From Pseudomonas mendocina (GTDB lineage: Bacteria > Pseudomonadota > Gammaproteobacteria > Pseudomonadales > Pseudomonadaceae), in assembly GCF_003008615.1 (NCBI RefSeq), contig NZ_CP027657.1:2666001-2730000 (forward strand): a stretch of 64,000 nucleotides of DNA, written 5' to 3'. The translations under genes were made by a program, and so were the position numbers. Positions 19,330 to 27,540 of the stretch are shown here, piece by piece (position 1 is the stretch's first letter; every line of letters begins with the position of its first letter). The notes beneath the pieces were generated by a model. It was given only the letters and a program-made list of their open reading frames with translations. It was not told the origin of the DNA and did no database searches.

Positions 19330-20735
19330 CATCTTCCTTCGGGATGCCGATCGCGTTGGTCTCGGGGCTGGTGTTTGGCGTGCTGCTTTGGTTCTTGTCG
19401 CCGCTGAAGGTCGTGGTGCTGATCGTCGCCATGGTCATTGGCCTCAATCTTCTGCGCCGCCCATTGCTAGGCTTGTTGTTGTTCGGGCTGATCGCCAATT
19501 TTCTGCCTTACTCGACCATCAACGTCGGCGTACGCACGACCGTCTCGGAGTTGCTCATCCTAGTCATCTGGGCCTGCGTGCTGTTTCAGGGCATCTTCGA
19601 AGGCACCACCCAGGCTCGCAAGGGCGGGACAACGGAGCGATACGTCCTGGCGTTGATCCTGTTCAGCGCCTTCCCTTTCGTGGTCGGCCAGGTGATGGTT
19701 CAAGCCCAGGGTAATGGCGTTGCCAACTGGGTACGCTGGATGGCCAACGTGTCGCTGATTTTTCTGGCAATGCGCCTGCTGCGCGATGAGGGGGCGAGAG
19801 AGTCGATGGTGCAGGCACTACTATTCGGTGCCTTGGCGATGTTGATGCTTTCCTTGCCCATCTTCCTGGCCGAGCGCTCTGCGGTAGCGCTTAACCCGCT
19901 GCTGACCAAGCTGGGTTATGCGACTCTGGAGGAGGTGATTGGCGATACCTCTGGTGCAGTATTCCTGCGTATGGGCTCGCCCTGGATTCACCCCAACACA
20001 CTGGGCGGTGCCATGGCCCTGCTCCTGCCTCTGGCCTTCTGCTATGGCATCACCCGGATTGGCTGGCGTCGTCTGCTGGGTTTGGCGGTTGGCGTAACAG
20101 GCATCGTCGCGCTGCTGCTCAGCGGGTCGCGGGGTGCGCTACTGAGCCTGGGCGTGGTATTGATCTGGCTGGCAATCCGTCGCGTGCCTTATACCGGCCG
20201 CTTGTTGATGTGTGGTATTGCCTTCAGCGCGCTGCTGGTGTTGTCCTACCCGCCGTTGCAGGATCGTGTCATCGCCATGTTCGATGTCAGCGATGCCAGT
20301 ACCTCCATGCGGTTTACCGAATATTCCAACTTCCCGCGGGCCATGGCCACTTATCCACTGGGTATCGGTTTCAAGGTGGAACCGCCGGTTCCTGGGACTG
20401 ACTTGCACGGTATATCCAACCTGTGGCTGAACCTCATCTACAAGCTGGGCCTGCCTGGTATGTTCCTGTTCATCGCCGCGACCTGGAGTTGGTGGCGGGA
20501 GACACGGCCGAGTGGCAAGCGAACCGACCTGACTGCGGATAATGCGGTCTGGCTCGGCACTACCTCAGGTCTGATGGCTGCGCTGTTCAGCGGTATCTTC
20601 GATCATTACTTCAGCTTCCAGCCGGTTCTGGTCGGTCTGTTCTGGCTGATGATCGGATTGAATCTGCTGGAGGCCCGGCGCTTGCGATCAGGCGCGCCGA
20701 TGCTCTCTGAAAACGCCTCGCCACACCTATCGTGA
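19326..20735 (+). CDS. pslJ: Polysaccharide polymerase/ligase-like membrane protein, PslJ-like
   Basis: Polytopic inner-membrane protein of 469 residues with about ten to twelve predicted helices and one large periplasmic loop. It carries O-antigen ligase/Wzy-like features: a GSPWIHPNTLGGAMALLLP segment, GSRGALLSLGVVLIWLA, and a later loop with GIGFKVEPPVPGTDLHGISN. It probably polymerises lipid-linked repeat units in the periplasm (Wzy role). The start ATGA overlaps the pslI stop. Matches PslJ by order and size. Confidence 0.8.
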   Translation: MTSSFGMPIALVSGLVFGVLLWFLSPLKVVVLIVAMVIGLNLLRRPLLGLLLFGLIANFLPYSTINVGVRTTVSELLILVIWACVLFQGIFEGTTQARKGGTTERYVLALILFSAFPFVVGQVMVQAQGNGVANWVRWMANVSLIFLAMRLLRDEGARESMVQALLFGALAMLMLSLPIFLAERSAVALNPLLTKLGYATLEEVIGDTSGAVFLRMGSPWIHPNTLGGAMALLLPLAFCYGITRIGWRRLLGLAVGVTGIVALLLSGSRGALLSLGVVLIWLAIRRVPYTGRLLMCGIAFSALLVLSYPPLQDRVIAMFDVSDASTSMRFTEYSNFPRAMATYPLGIGFKVEPPVPGTDLHGISNLWLNLIYKLGLPGMFLFIAATWSWWRETRPSGKRTDLTADNAVWLGTTSGLMAALFSGIFDHYFSFQPVLVGLFWLMIGLNLLEARRLRSGAPMLSENASPHLS

Positions 20736-20746
20736 GGCACTGAATC

Positions 20747-22156
20747 ATGCTCGGCTCCACGCTTTGGCTGACGCTGGCCACGTTGATCGGTCTGGCTACG
20801 GGTTTCGCCCGTGAATGGCTGCTGATCGATGCCTGGGGCGCCAGCCTGCGGAGCGATGCGTTCCTGGTTGCGTTGTTTCTGCCTGAGGCTGTGCGCATGG
20901 CACTTGCCACCGGACTGTTCAGCTCGGCGGCATTACCGCTGTATCAAGAACGTGACGCTGCTCAGCGCGAGGCTTGGCTATCGGCGCTGACCGGGCGGGT
21001 ATTGGGTTGTGCTCTGCTGATAACCGTACTGTTTCATTTCGCGGCGCCCTTGTGGGTCATGCTGATTGGTCCCGGCTTGTCCGACGAAGGACGCATGCTG
21101 GCCATGCAGAGCCTGCAACTACTGGCCTGGTGCGTGCCGGGTTTCATGCTTCATGCGCTGCTTTGCATTCCCCTTCAGGCGCACGCCCGCTTCGTACTGG
21201 CTGGCCTTGGCTCCCTGCTCTTCAATCTGCCGCCGGTAATCTATCTCGCCGTGATGGGGGAGCAGGCGACGCCTTCAGGGTTGGCGAGCAGTTGTCTGCT
21301 CGGCAGCTGGCTCATGCCCATGGCGCTACTTCCAGCCATGCGTGGCATGGGATGGCGACCCTGGTGTGTCCAGGCTGACAGAGATTGCGGTCAACAGTTG
21401 TTGAGACGGCTCGGGCCTCTGCTGGCCAGCACCATGGCCAGCCAGGGACTGGCATTGCTTGAGAGAATGATCGCTTCACTGCTGGGGGAGGGCGCAGTGA
21501 CCTGGCTGAACTTTGCACGCAAGCTCATCAATCTGCCGATGGTCGCGCTGATGAGCCTCAATCAGGTTCTGTTGGGGCTGATGGGCGGCAAGTCGGAGCA
21601 GGAACGCTTGGCTCTGTTGCGCCGGGGTACCGCTATGGCGACCTTGCTGACCGTCCCCGTTGCTGTTGGTCTGGTGGGCGCTGCAGAGCCTCTGATCCAA
21701 CTGCTGCTTCCTGGCCAGGCCAGTGGTGGCGTGCTGGCTGCTTTGCTCGGTTGGTTGGGACTGACGCTGCTGTTCGCAGCCTGGAATGCGTTGCTGGCGC
21801 GCTACGCCTATGCAGTCGGCGACACACGTTTGCCTCTGGCCTGCGAATTGAGCGGCAATGCCCTCAATGTGGTGTTTCTGATGATCCTGCCGTGGATCTT
21901 AGGACTCAAGGGAATCGCCTTTGCAGCATTGCTCGGCGTGCTGCTGACGGGTTTCTTGCTGATGCGCAAGCAGCGTTTGCTGGCCAGCCTGGACTGGAAG
22001 AGACAGTGGGGGCTGGGACTGGCAATGCCCGCTTTGGCCCTGCTTGTTCCGCTGAGCGTGCCAGTAGGCTGGTGGCAGCTTGGCGTCACGGTCGCCATCT
22101 CCGGGTTGCTGATGCTATCGCTGGCGGTGTGGCTTCGTCCCTGGCGAGTCGCCTAG
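20747..22156 (+). CDS. pslK: MurJ/MviN-like lipid-linked oligosaccharide flippase, PslK-like
   Basis: MOP-superfamily membrane protein of 469 residues with about 14 helices. The N-terminal pattern LATLIGLATGFAREWLLIDAWGASLRSDAFLVA is that of MviN/MurJ proteins, including the GxxxxDAFxxA element. In this operon it is the only flippase candidate and should play the Wzx role. Length and position match PslK. It is the last plus-strand gene of the compact cluster; the stop is six bases from the stop of the convergent acyltransferase. Confidence 0.83.
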   Translation: MLGSTLWLTLATLIGLATGFAREWLLIDAWGASLRSDAFLVALFLPEAVRMALATGLFSSAALPLYQERDAAQREAWLSALTGRVLGCALLITVLFHFAAPLWVMLIGPGLSDEGRMLAMQSLQLLAWCVPGFMLHALLCIPLQAHARFVLAGLGSLLFNLPPVIYLAVMGEQATPSGLASSCLLGSWLMPMALLPAMRGMGWRPWCVQADRDCGQQLLRRLGPLLASTMASQGLALLERMIASLLGEGAVTWLNFARKLINLPMVALMSLNQVLLGLMGGKSEQERLALLRRGTAMATLLTVPVAVGLVGAAEPLIQLLLPGQASGGVLAALLGWLGLTLLFAAWNALLARYAYAVGDTRLPLACELSGNALNVVFLMILPWILGLKGIAFAALLGVLLTGFLLMRKQRLLASLDWKRQWGLGLAMPALALLVPLSVPVGWWQLGVTVAISGLLMLSLAVWLRPWRVA

Positions 22157-22162
22157 AGGCAT

Positions 22163-23266
22163 TCACCGTGGCGCTCGGGCCTGGCTGTCCGAACCCTCGC
22201 TCTGAGCATCCTGACCAGCCTGGACGTAGTGGCTGTTCTTGTGCAACCAGCGCTTCTCCACGCCATGCCACATCAGCGCTGCTGCGCCTAGCGTCAGGCC
22301 AATGGTGCCCAGCAGAGCGATCCAGGCGTTGGCCTCGAAAGCGCCGAAATGCACCATCGTCTGCACGATGGGAAAGTGCAGAATATATACGCCATAGGAG
22401 AAGTCGCCGAACTTGCAGAAGTTACCGACGTAGTTGTACAGCGCAAAGAAGATAACCAGGATCGCCAGGGCGATCGGCTTGAGTGCCTCCACCTCGATCA
22501 GCGGGCGCGTCAGGAAGTAGATCGCCGCCGCCAGTACCAGCCATTTCACATGGCGTTCGAAAAAAGGCAGCAGGTAATAGAGTGCTGCGCCCGCGATGAA
22601 GAAGCGCAGTTGCCCGGGTAGCTGTTTCTCCAGCTGGAAATACATGCCTCGGCCGGTGCTCTCGTACAGGTGGAACATGGCCAACGAATAGACCGTAGAG
22701 GCGACGAACAGGGCCAGCAGGATGCGCGAGCGCCCCATACGTCGACACAGCCAGACGATGGCCGGAACGCTCAGGTAGAACATCACTTCGATCTTGATGG
22801 TCCACAGCGCGCCGTTGACGGCTGCCATGCGGTTGTCGCCGAAAACGCCCGGTAAATCCGGTTGTAGAAAGTTGAGAAAGGCAAGATTGGCGGTGAGATA
22901 TCGGGCGAACTCACTGGACAGGAAGTAAGCGCCCAACGCGCGCTCACTGATGCTCGAGAGTAGAATCGCTGCCAGCGTCACCGAGACGAAGTAGGCCGGG
23001 TAGATACGGCGTGCGCGTTTTTCGAAGTAACTGGTAAGCGATCGGGACTTCTCGTAGCTCATGAAGATCAGAAAGCCGCTGATCACGAAGAACGACTCGA
23101 TGGCGATCTTGCCCGACAGCAAGGTATCGATAATACCCAGCTCGCTGGCCCCTGAGAGTTCATGGGCATGCAACAGGCAGACAGCCAGTGCCAGCAGCAG
23201 GCGTATGAGATCGAAGTTGTTCTGCCGCAGACGCGGGCTGTTGATGCTCATGGAGAGGGCATTCAC
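22163..23266 (-). CDS. Acyltransferase family 3 membrane protein
   Basis: Inner-membrane O-acyltransferase of 367 residues (OafA/PslL family), with about ten helices. It has NFDLIRLLLALAVCLLHAHE with the catalytic-region His, the FFVISGFLIF motif, a ARRIYPAYFV arginine motif, and SYGVYILHFPIVQ near the C-terminus. It probably acetylates a sugar of the neighbouring polysaccharide. The GTG at 23266 overlaps the upstream gene's stop (GTGA); an ATG at 23251 is an alternative, and neither has a clear RBS, which fits coupled translation. PslL of P. aeruginosa is an acyltransferase in the same place but on the same strand as the operon. Confidence 0.85.
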   Translation of the reverse strand: MNALSMSINSPRLRQNNFDLIRLLLALAVCLLHAHELSGASELGIIDTLLSGKIAIESFFVISGFLIFMSYEKSRSLTSYFEKRARRIYPAYFVSVTLAAILLSSISERALGAYFLSSEFARYLTANLAFLNFLQPDLPGVFGDNRMAAVNGALWTIKIEVMFYLSVPAIVWLCRRMGRSRILLALFVASTVYSLAMFHLYESTGRGMYFQLEKQLPGQLRFFIAGAALYYLLPFFERHVKWLVLAAAIYFLTRPLIEVEALKPIALAILVIFFALYNYVGNFCKFGDFSYGVYILHFPIVQTMVHFGAFEANAWIALLGTIGLTLGAAALMWHGVEKRWLHKNSHYVQAGQDAQSEGSDSQARAPR

Positions 23267-24372
23267 TCTGCGGGTTTCGCTGCCAGGGTGGCAGTGGCGG
23301 GAGCGGGTTTCTTCCTGAAGATCTTCTTGCCCAGGTTATTGGCCCCGTTCATCAAGGGTTCTTCTATGAGGCGGAAACCTACCAGGCCGTAGATCATCAC
23401 CGCTGCGAACATGATTACAAGGAAGGCGATATTGCCCATCAGGCTGGGGGAGGCCAGCCCGAAGACGACCCACAGTTTGCCGATCACACCGATAACCAGC
23501 AGGTGCGACAGGTAGGTGGTGTAGGAGCTGTCACCAATGGCGACCATGAAGTTCGGAACACTCAGCTTGTCGCGGCGCTCCAGCAGGGTTGCGCCGATGG
23601 TCAACAGGCCAAACAGTGTGCCCAGGCTGAATACGCGTACCAAGCCTTCGCCCCGGAACAGGCCGAGGTTGTAGCCCACTGGCACACCGATGAGCGGGAC
23701 GAACAGCAACATGCCAATGGCCACACGGGTGGAGACACGTTCACTCAGAGGGCTGAAGTAGAACAGTGCGATTAGGCTTCCCATCACGAACTCTACTGCA
23801 TAGGGATGCAGAATCAGGCGCAAGACTGGGTCGAAGCTGGATGTATCGAACACCAGGTTGGCGCAGATGATCAGCCCAGCCCAGCCTATAAGAATCCAGG
23901 GCAGATAGCGCTCCCGGAACAGCATCAGAGATGTGAAGACCAGGTAGAACCACATTTCGAAGACCAGTGACCAAGCTACCATCACCAGTGGGAGGTTCTT
24001 GTCAGGCACCAGAAAGAAGGATTTCCAGAGATTTGGCTCACCATGTGCGCTGTTGATCCACTGGGGCATTATCAGGAACACGGCAAGGGTGATGAAGAAG
24101 TACACCCAGTAAGGTGGATAGATGCGCGCCACCCGGGCATACGCGAATTTGGCGATTTCCTTGGGGACTTGGAATCTTCCGCGAGACACCATCACCATGA
24201 TGAAGCCACTGACGACAAAGAACCAATCGATGAATAGTTGATTGAAGTCCTTTATTTCCACTGGCAATAAAGTGGCGCCAGCATATTTTTCTTCGGCGAA
24301 CGTCATGTGGCCAATGACGACCCCGGTCAGGCCGATACAGCGAAATGCCTGTAGAGTGTTCAACTTGGACAT
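23263..24372 (-). CDS. Acyltransferase family 3 membrane protein
   Basis: Second AT3-family membrane acyltransferase, 369 residues from the ATG at 24372 (MSKLNTLQAFRCIGL), which has GGAG six bases upstream; the longer reading frame to 24414 has no RBS. Motifs include FFVVSGFIMVMVSRGRF, RVARIYPPYWVYF and SSYTTYLSHLLVIGVIG. It is only distantly similar to the adjacent acyltransferase, so the pair is not a recent duplication. The two form a leftward operon with overlapping stop and start. Likely O-acetylation of a surface glycan; substrate unknown. Confidence 0.85.
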   Translation of the reverse strand: MSKLNTLQAFRCIGLTGVVIGHMTFAEEKYAGATLLPVEIKDFNQLFIDWFFVVSGFIMVMVSRGRFQVPKEIAKFAYARVARIYPPYWVYFFITLAVFLIMPQWINSAHGEPNLWKSFFLVPDKNLPLVMVAWSLVFEMWFYLVFTSLMLFRERYLPWILIGWAGLIICANLVFDTSSFDPVLRLILHPYAVEFVMGSLIALFYFSPLSERVSTRVAIGMLLFVPLIGVPVGYNLGLFRGEGLVRVFSLGTLFGLLTIGATLLERRDKLSVPNFMVAIGDSSYTTYLSHLLVIGVIGKLWVVFGLASPSLMGNIAFLVIMFAAVMIYGLVGFRLIEEPLMNGANNLGKKIFRKKPAPATATLAAKPAE

Positions 24373-24672
24373 GAGGCGCTCCGGTATTCCCAAAACAATG
24401 ACTGTTCGACGCACGAATGGTGTCGTCGAAAAAATGGCATCAATACTTTGGCAGAAAATATAGGCTAAGACGTGATGATCTATTGGAGTTTTACGTGCGA
24501 TATATAAAGCAGCATGCCATCATGCTGCTTGTGCTGGCAAGTGGCCTGAGGCGCTTGAGGCCTTTACTGGCGGTGCTGTAGCCTGACCGAATCGGAATCA
24601 TCGGTTACGGTGAGGGGCGTCGTTAAGGCGAAATGTTTGGTGAGAGGACGATGTTAGGTTATGGAGTCATCA
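24373..24672. other. AT-rich gap with a perfect hairpin
   Basis: About 300 bases between divergent genes, richer in A+T than the surroundings. It holds a perfect 10-bp hairpin with a four-base loop (24507-24516 pairs with 24521-24530) preceded by TATATAAA. It could be a terminator, an operator or an RNA end. No gene is credible here. Promoters for the acyltransferase pair and the small gene at 24673 must lie in it. Confidence 0.5.
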
Positions 24673-24993
24673 ATGCTTCGATTGGTAATTTCTAAGCACA
24701 TTGTTATATCCATAATTCTTTGTCTGGGCGCATTTTACTCTGCTGCGTATGCCGCAGAGGAAGAGCCGGTAAGGATGCTGATAAAAAAGTATGGCACTGA
24801 CACATACTCGACCATGGACGATCTTCTATATATACGCACCTACAAGTGCCTCGAACCGGCATATAGTGAAAATGCGGTTCTTTTTTACGTTCCCTATTCG
24901 GACGATAACAAACTGCTGTTCAGCAACCAAGTCGAGTGCAAGGTCACGGAAGTCTATGACCGTGGTGCTCATTACAGCAGAGAAGGGCGCTAG
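24673..24993 (+). CDS. Small exported protein of unknown function
   Basis: 106 residues from the ATG at 24673, which has GGAG six bases upstream; the ORF opens at 24661 but that ATG has no RBS. The N-terminus is a good Sec signal (basic LRLVISKH, hydrophobic IVISIILCLGAFYSA, cleavage after AYA). The mature part of about 75 residues has two cysteines (YKCLEP and VECKV) that could form a disulfide. Codon use and base composition are more A+T-rich than the flanks, which suggests recent acquisition. I do not recognise a family. It lies between the acyltransferases and the epimerase. Confidence 0.6.
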   Translation: MLRLVISKHIVISIILCLGAFYSAAYAAEEEPVRMLIKKYGTDTYSTMDDLLYIRTYKCLEPAYSENAVLFYVPYSDDNKLLFSNQVECKVTEVYDRGAHYSREGR

Positions 24994-25115
24994 CCGGCCC
25001 ATACCCTATCCTCGTGAGAGCTTTGCTCCGTCATTACATGCGATCAGTTCGCCACTGATGGCAATGAGGTGACGAGTCAGGATTGGGGCGAGGGAACCGG
25101 GTTCGCTTTTCTTGG

Positions 25116-25125
25116 GGGGGGGGCA
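25116..25125 (+). repeat. Ten-G tract in the ribosome binding region of the epimerase gene
   Basis: A run of ten G lies just before the ATG at 25126 (separated by CAA), where the Shine-Dalgarno should be; the run itself occupies roughly 25114-25123. Such tracts change length by slippage. The reading frame is open upstream to a GTG at 25069, so slippage could affect either RBS spacing or an N-terminal extension. Confidence 0.8.
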
Positions 25126-26142
25126 ATGATTGCGGTAATTTTTGGTGGTACTGGATTCATCGGAAGTTTCTTTGCCCGCTTTCTCATTGACGAGCAAGGC
25201 TTTGAAAAGGTCTACGTCGTTGACCAGGAGGCGCTTGAGCATAAGGGCAGTGCCTTTAGGCGCCAGTTACTCAGTGGTTCGCCAAGGGTCGAAGTGGTGC
25301 TGTGGGATGTGCGTAAACCCATCGAGTGGATGCCCGCCGAGTCGGTTGATCTGATCGCCAACTTCGCTGCCGTGCACCGTGAGCCCGGGCACGAGGACTT
25401 TGAATACTACGAAACCAACCTGCTAGGTGCGGAGAACGTATGCGCCTGGGCCGACAAGGTGGGTTGTAAGCGCATGATCTTCACCAGTTCGATTTCTCCT
25501 TACGGCCCGAGCGATGCCGTGAAGGACGAGCGTTCGCTGCCGGTTCCGGCGACAGCCTATGGTGGCTCCAAATTGGTGGCAGAGAAGATTCATCAGCTTT
25601 GGCAGGCACGGGATGCTGCCAGTCGGCGGTTGGTCATTGTGCGGCCTGGTGTGGTTTTCGGGCCTGGTGAGGGTGGCAACGTTTCCAGATTGATCAAGGC
25701 GGTACTGCATCGCTACTTCTTCTACATGGGCAACCGTGCGACCCGTAAGGCCGGCACCTATGTGAAGGAGTTGTGCAGCGCCATGTGGTGGGTGTTACAG
25801 CGACAGGAGACGGAGGGGCCTCGCGTCGATCTGTTCAACATGTCGATGAATCCGGGGCCATCCATCCAGGAGTATGTCGAGGTCGTCTGCAAAGTGGCAG
25901 CCGTCAAACGGTGTGTTCCAGCGATTCCCTACCCGCTGCTGCTGGCAGTGGCATACATGATCGAAACTGTGGCCAAACCTCTTGGCATCAAGCATCCCTT
26001 TAGTCCCGTACGTATCCGCAAACTGGTCAGATCCAACAACATTCTGCCTACCTACCTGGTGGAGAGGGGCTATCCCTATCAGTACACGCTGGAGAGTGCT
26101 TTTGCGGACTGGAAGAGAAGCTGCCCGCAAGAGTGGCAATGA
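25126..26142 (+). CDS. NAD-dependent epimerase/dehydratase (extended SDR)
   Basis: Sugar-nucleotide epimerase or dehydratase family protein, 338 residues. The N-terminus MIAVIFGGTGFIGSFF is the Rossmann NAD(P)-binding motif. SSISPYGPSD and TAYGGSKLVAEK supply the catalytic Ser and Tyr-x-x-x-Lys. VRPGVVFGPGEGGNVSRLI is typical of extended SDRs. It probably makes or modifies a sugar nucleotide used by the polysaccharide genes around it; the exact reaction cannot be told. The ATG overlaps nothing; the ribosome site is replaced by a ten-G run. The end overlaps the possible early start of the next gene (ATGA at 26139). Confidence 0.85.
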   Translation: MIAVIFGGTGFIGSFFARFLIDEQGFEKVYVVDQEALEHKGSAFRRQLLSGSPRVEVVLWDVRKPIEWMPAESVDLIANFAAVHREPGHEDFEYYETNLLGAENVCAWADKVGCKRMIFTSSISPYGPSDAVKDERSLPVPATAYGGSKLVAEKIHQLWQARDAASRRLVIVRPGVVFGPGEGGNVSRLIKAVLHRYFFYMGNRATRKAGTYVKELCSAMWWVLQRQETEGPRVDLFNMSMNPGPSIQEYVEVVCKVAAVKRCVPAIPYPLLLAVAYMIETVAKPLGIKHPFSPVRIRKLVRSNNILPTYLVERGYPYQYTLESAFADWKRSCPQEWQ

Positions 26143-26153
26143 GAGGCGTGCAC

Positions 26154-27098
26154 ATGACTGATCAAGCTGTAAATCCGAACCTGCGCGTCGCCTGTATCGT
26201 GCCCACCTACAACGGGCGCAAGGAGCTGGAGCGTCTGCTCGATTCGCTGGAACGCCAGAGTGCGAATTTTGATTTATTTATCGTCGACTCTAGCTCGCAA
26301 GACGGTACCGCGGAGCTTGCACGAGCCCGTGTGCCCGGGGTGGTCTCCATTCCCAGTAGTCAGTTCAATCATGGTGGAACCCGACAGATGATGGTGGGTG
26401 CCAATCCGAGTTATGACATCTATGTCTTTCTGACCCAGGATGCTTACCTCGAGGATTCAGAGGCCATCGAACACCTGCTTGCACCCTTCTCGGACGAGCG
26501 AGTCGGTGCCGTATGCGGTCGTCAATTGCCACACTTGGACGCTACCCCAATGGCGCAACATGCGCGCCTGTTCAACTACTCGGCGACGTCCCAGGTAAAA
26601 ATGCTTGAGGACGTACCGGTGCTGGGAATCAAGGCGGCGTTCATGTCCAACTCCTTTGCGGCGTATCGCGGTGAGGCGCTGTTGGCTGTGGGCGGTTTTC
26701 CTGAGCATGTGATCTTTGCCGAGGACATGTATGCGACGGCGAAGATGTTGCTCGCCGGTTGGAAGGTCGCCTATTCCGGTGAGGCCAGGTGCCGGCACTC
26801 GCATAACTACAGCTTGCAGGAAGAGTTTCGCCGTTACTTCGATATGGGTGTATTCCACGCTCGTGAGCCCTGGATTCGTGAGCGCTTCGGTGGTGCCGGT
26901 GGTGAAGGCCTGCGCTTCGTCAAATCCGAGCTGATCTTTCTGGGGCTTTCGCGTTTCTACCTGTGGCCATCGGCCATTTTCCGCAATGCCTGCAAGCTAT
27001 TGGCTTACAAGTTGGGGCAGCGTGAAAAAGGGATGTCTCGACAGCTGAAGAAGAAGCTCGGTATGTACAAGCGCTACTGGGATAGCCCTTATGCATAG
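26154..27098 (+). CDS. Family 2 glycosyltransferase (rhamnosyltransferase-like)
   Basis: GT-A glycosyltransferase of 314 residues. The N-terminus has RVACIVPTYNGRKELERLL, IVDSSSQDGT and the metal-binding region FLTQDAYLED, followed by GGFPEHVIFAEDMYATAKML, the acceptor/base motif (ED) of GT2 enzymes. Overall layout is like rhamnosyltransferases such as WbbL/RfbF. The start at 26154 has GAGAGG upstream; an ATG at 26139 overlapping the epimerase stop and a GTG at 26133 are alternatives. As the only GT2 in the region it is a candidate to do the job of the missing PslC, itself a GT2. Confidence 0.82.
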   Translation: MTDQAVNPNLRVACIVPTYNGRKELERLLDSLERQSANFDLFIVDSSSQDGTAELARARVPGVVSIPSSQFNHGGTRQMMVGANPSYDIYVFLTQDAYLEDSEAIEHLLAPFSDERVGAVCGRQLPHLDATPMAQHARLFNYSATSQVKMLEDVPVLGIKAAFMSNSFAAYRGEALLAVGGFPEHVIFAEDMYATAKMLLAGWKVAYSGEARCRHSHNYSLQEEFRRYFDMGVFHAREPWIRERFGGAGGEGLRFVKSELIFLGLSRFYLWPSAIFRNACKLLAYKLGQREKGMSRQLKKKLGMYKRYWDSPYA

Positions 27099-27135
27099 GG
27101 TTGGGCGACAGAGGAAAGATTGAACGTATGAAACA

Positions 27136-27163
27136 CAAAGGCCCGCATCGCTGCGGGCCTTTG
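27136..27163. terminator. Bidirectional-type hairpin between glycosyltransferase and tRNA-Thr
   Basis: Perfect 12-bp GC-rich stem (CAAAGGCCCGCA, loop TCGC, then its complement) placed between the plus-strand glycosyltransferase and the minus-strand tRNA gene. T-rich flanks are short on both sides. It most likely ends transcripts from both directions. Confidence 0.75.
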
Positions 27164-27170
27164 TTCTATA

Positions 27171-27246
<76 letters not shown>

Positions 27247-27540
27247 TAGGTGGGGGCGCCATTATATCCATTCGTCGGCCTGAGTAAAGCCACGTGCGCG
27301 CCAGGTTTTTCTAAGCTCGGCTATCAGTAGCTTCTGGCTTATGCACAAAGAGAATGCGTGTGCGACAGACGCGCACCGACTATGTGCGCTCTGTCACGTT
27401 TTTTCGCAAGTCATTGTTTTTGCTGAACCTTATAAGGTTGTTCGAAAAGTGATCAGATGTCTGCGAGGTACTTCCCAAGGGGTTTTGGCGCATTTGCCCA
27501 GAAAGGATCAACAGAGTTATCCACAGCTTCTGTGTGCAAC
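27247..27540. other. Intergenic region with one DnaA box
   Basis: About 294 bases between tRNA-Thr and a methyltransferase gene, both on the minus strand. A single perfect DnaA box (TTATCCACA, 27517-27525) is present, but without the cluster expected at an origin. No gene is seen. The tRNA promoter must be here; no convincing match was identified. Confidence 0.5.

Noticed and set aside
27517..27525. DnaA box as a sign of a replication origin
   Set aside because: A single box without a cluster, AT-rich unwinding region or dnaA/dnaN neighbours is likely chance.
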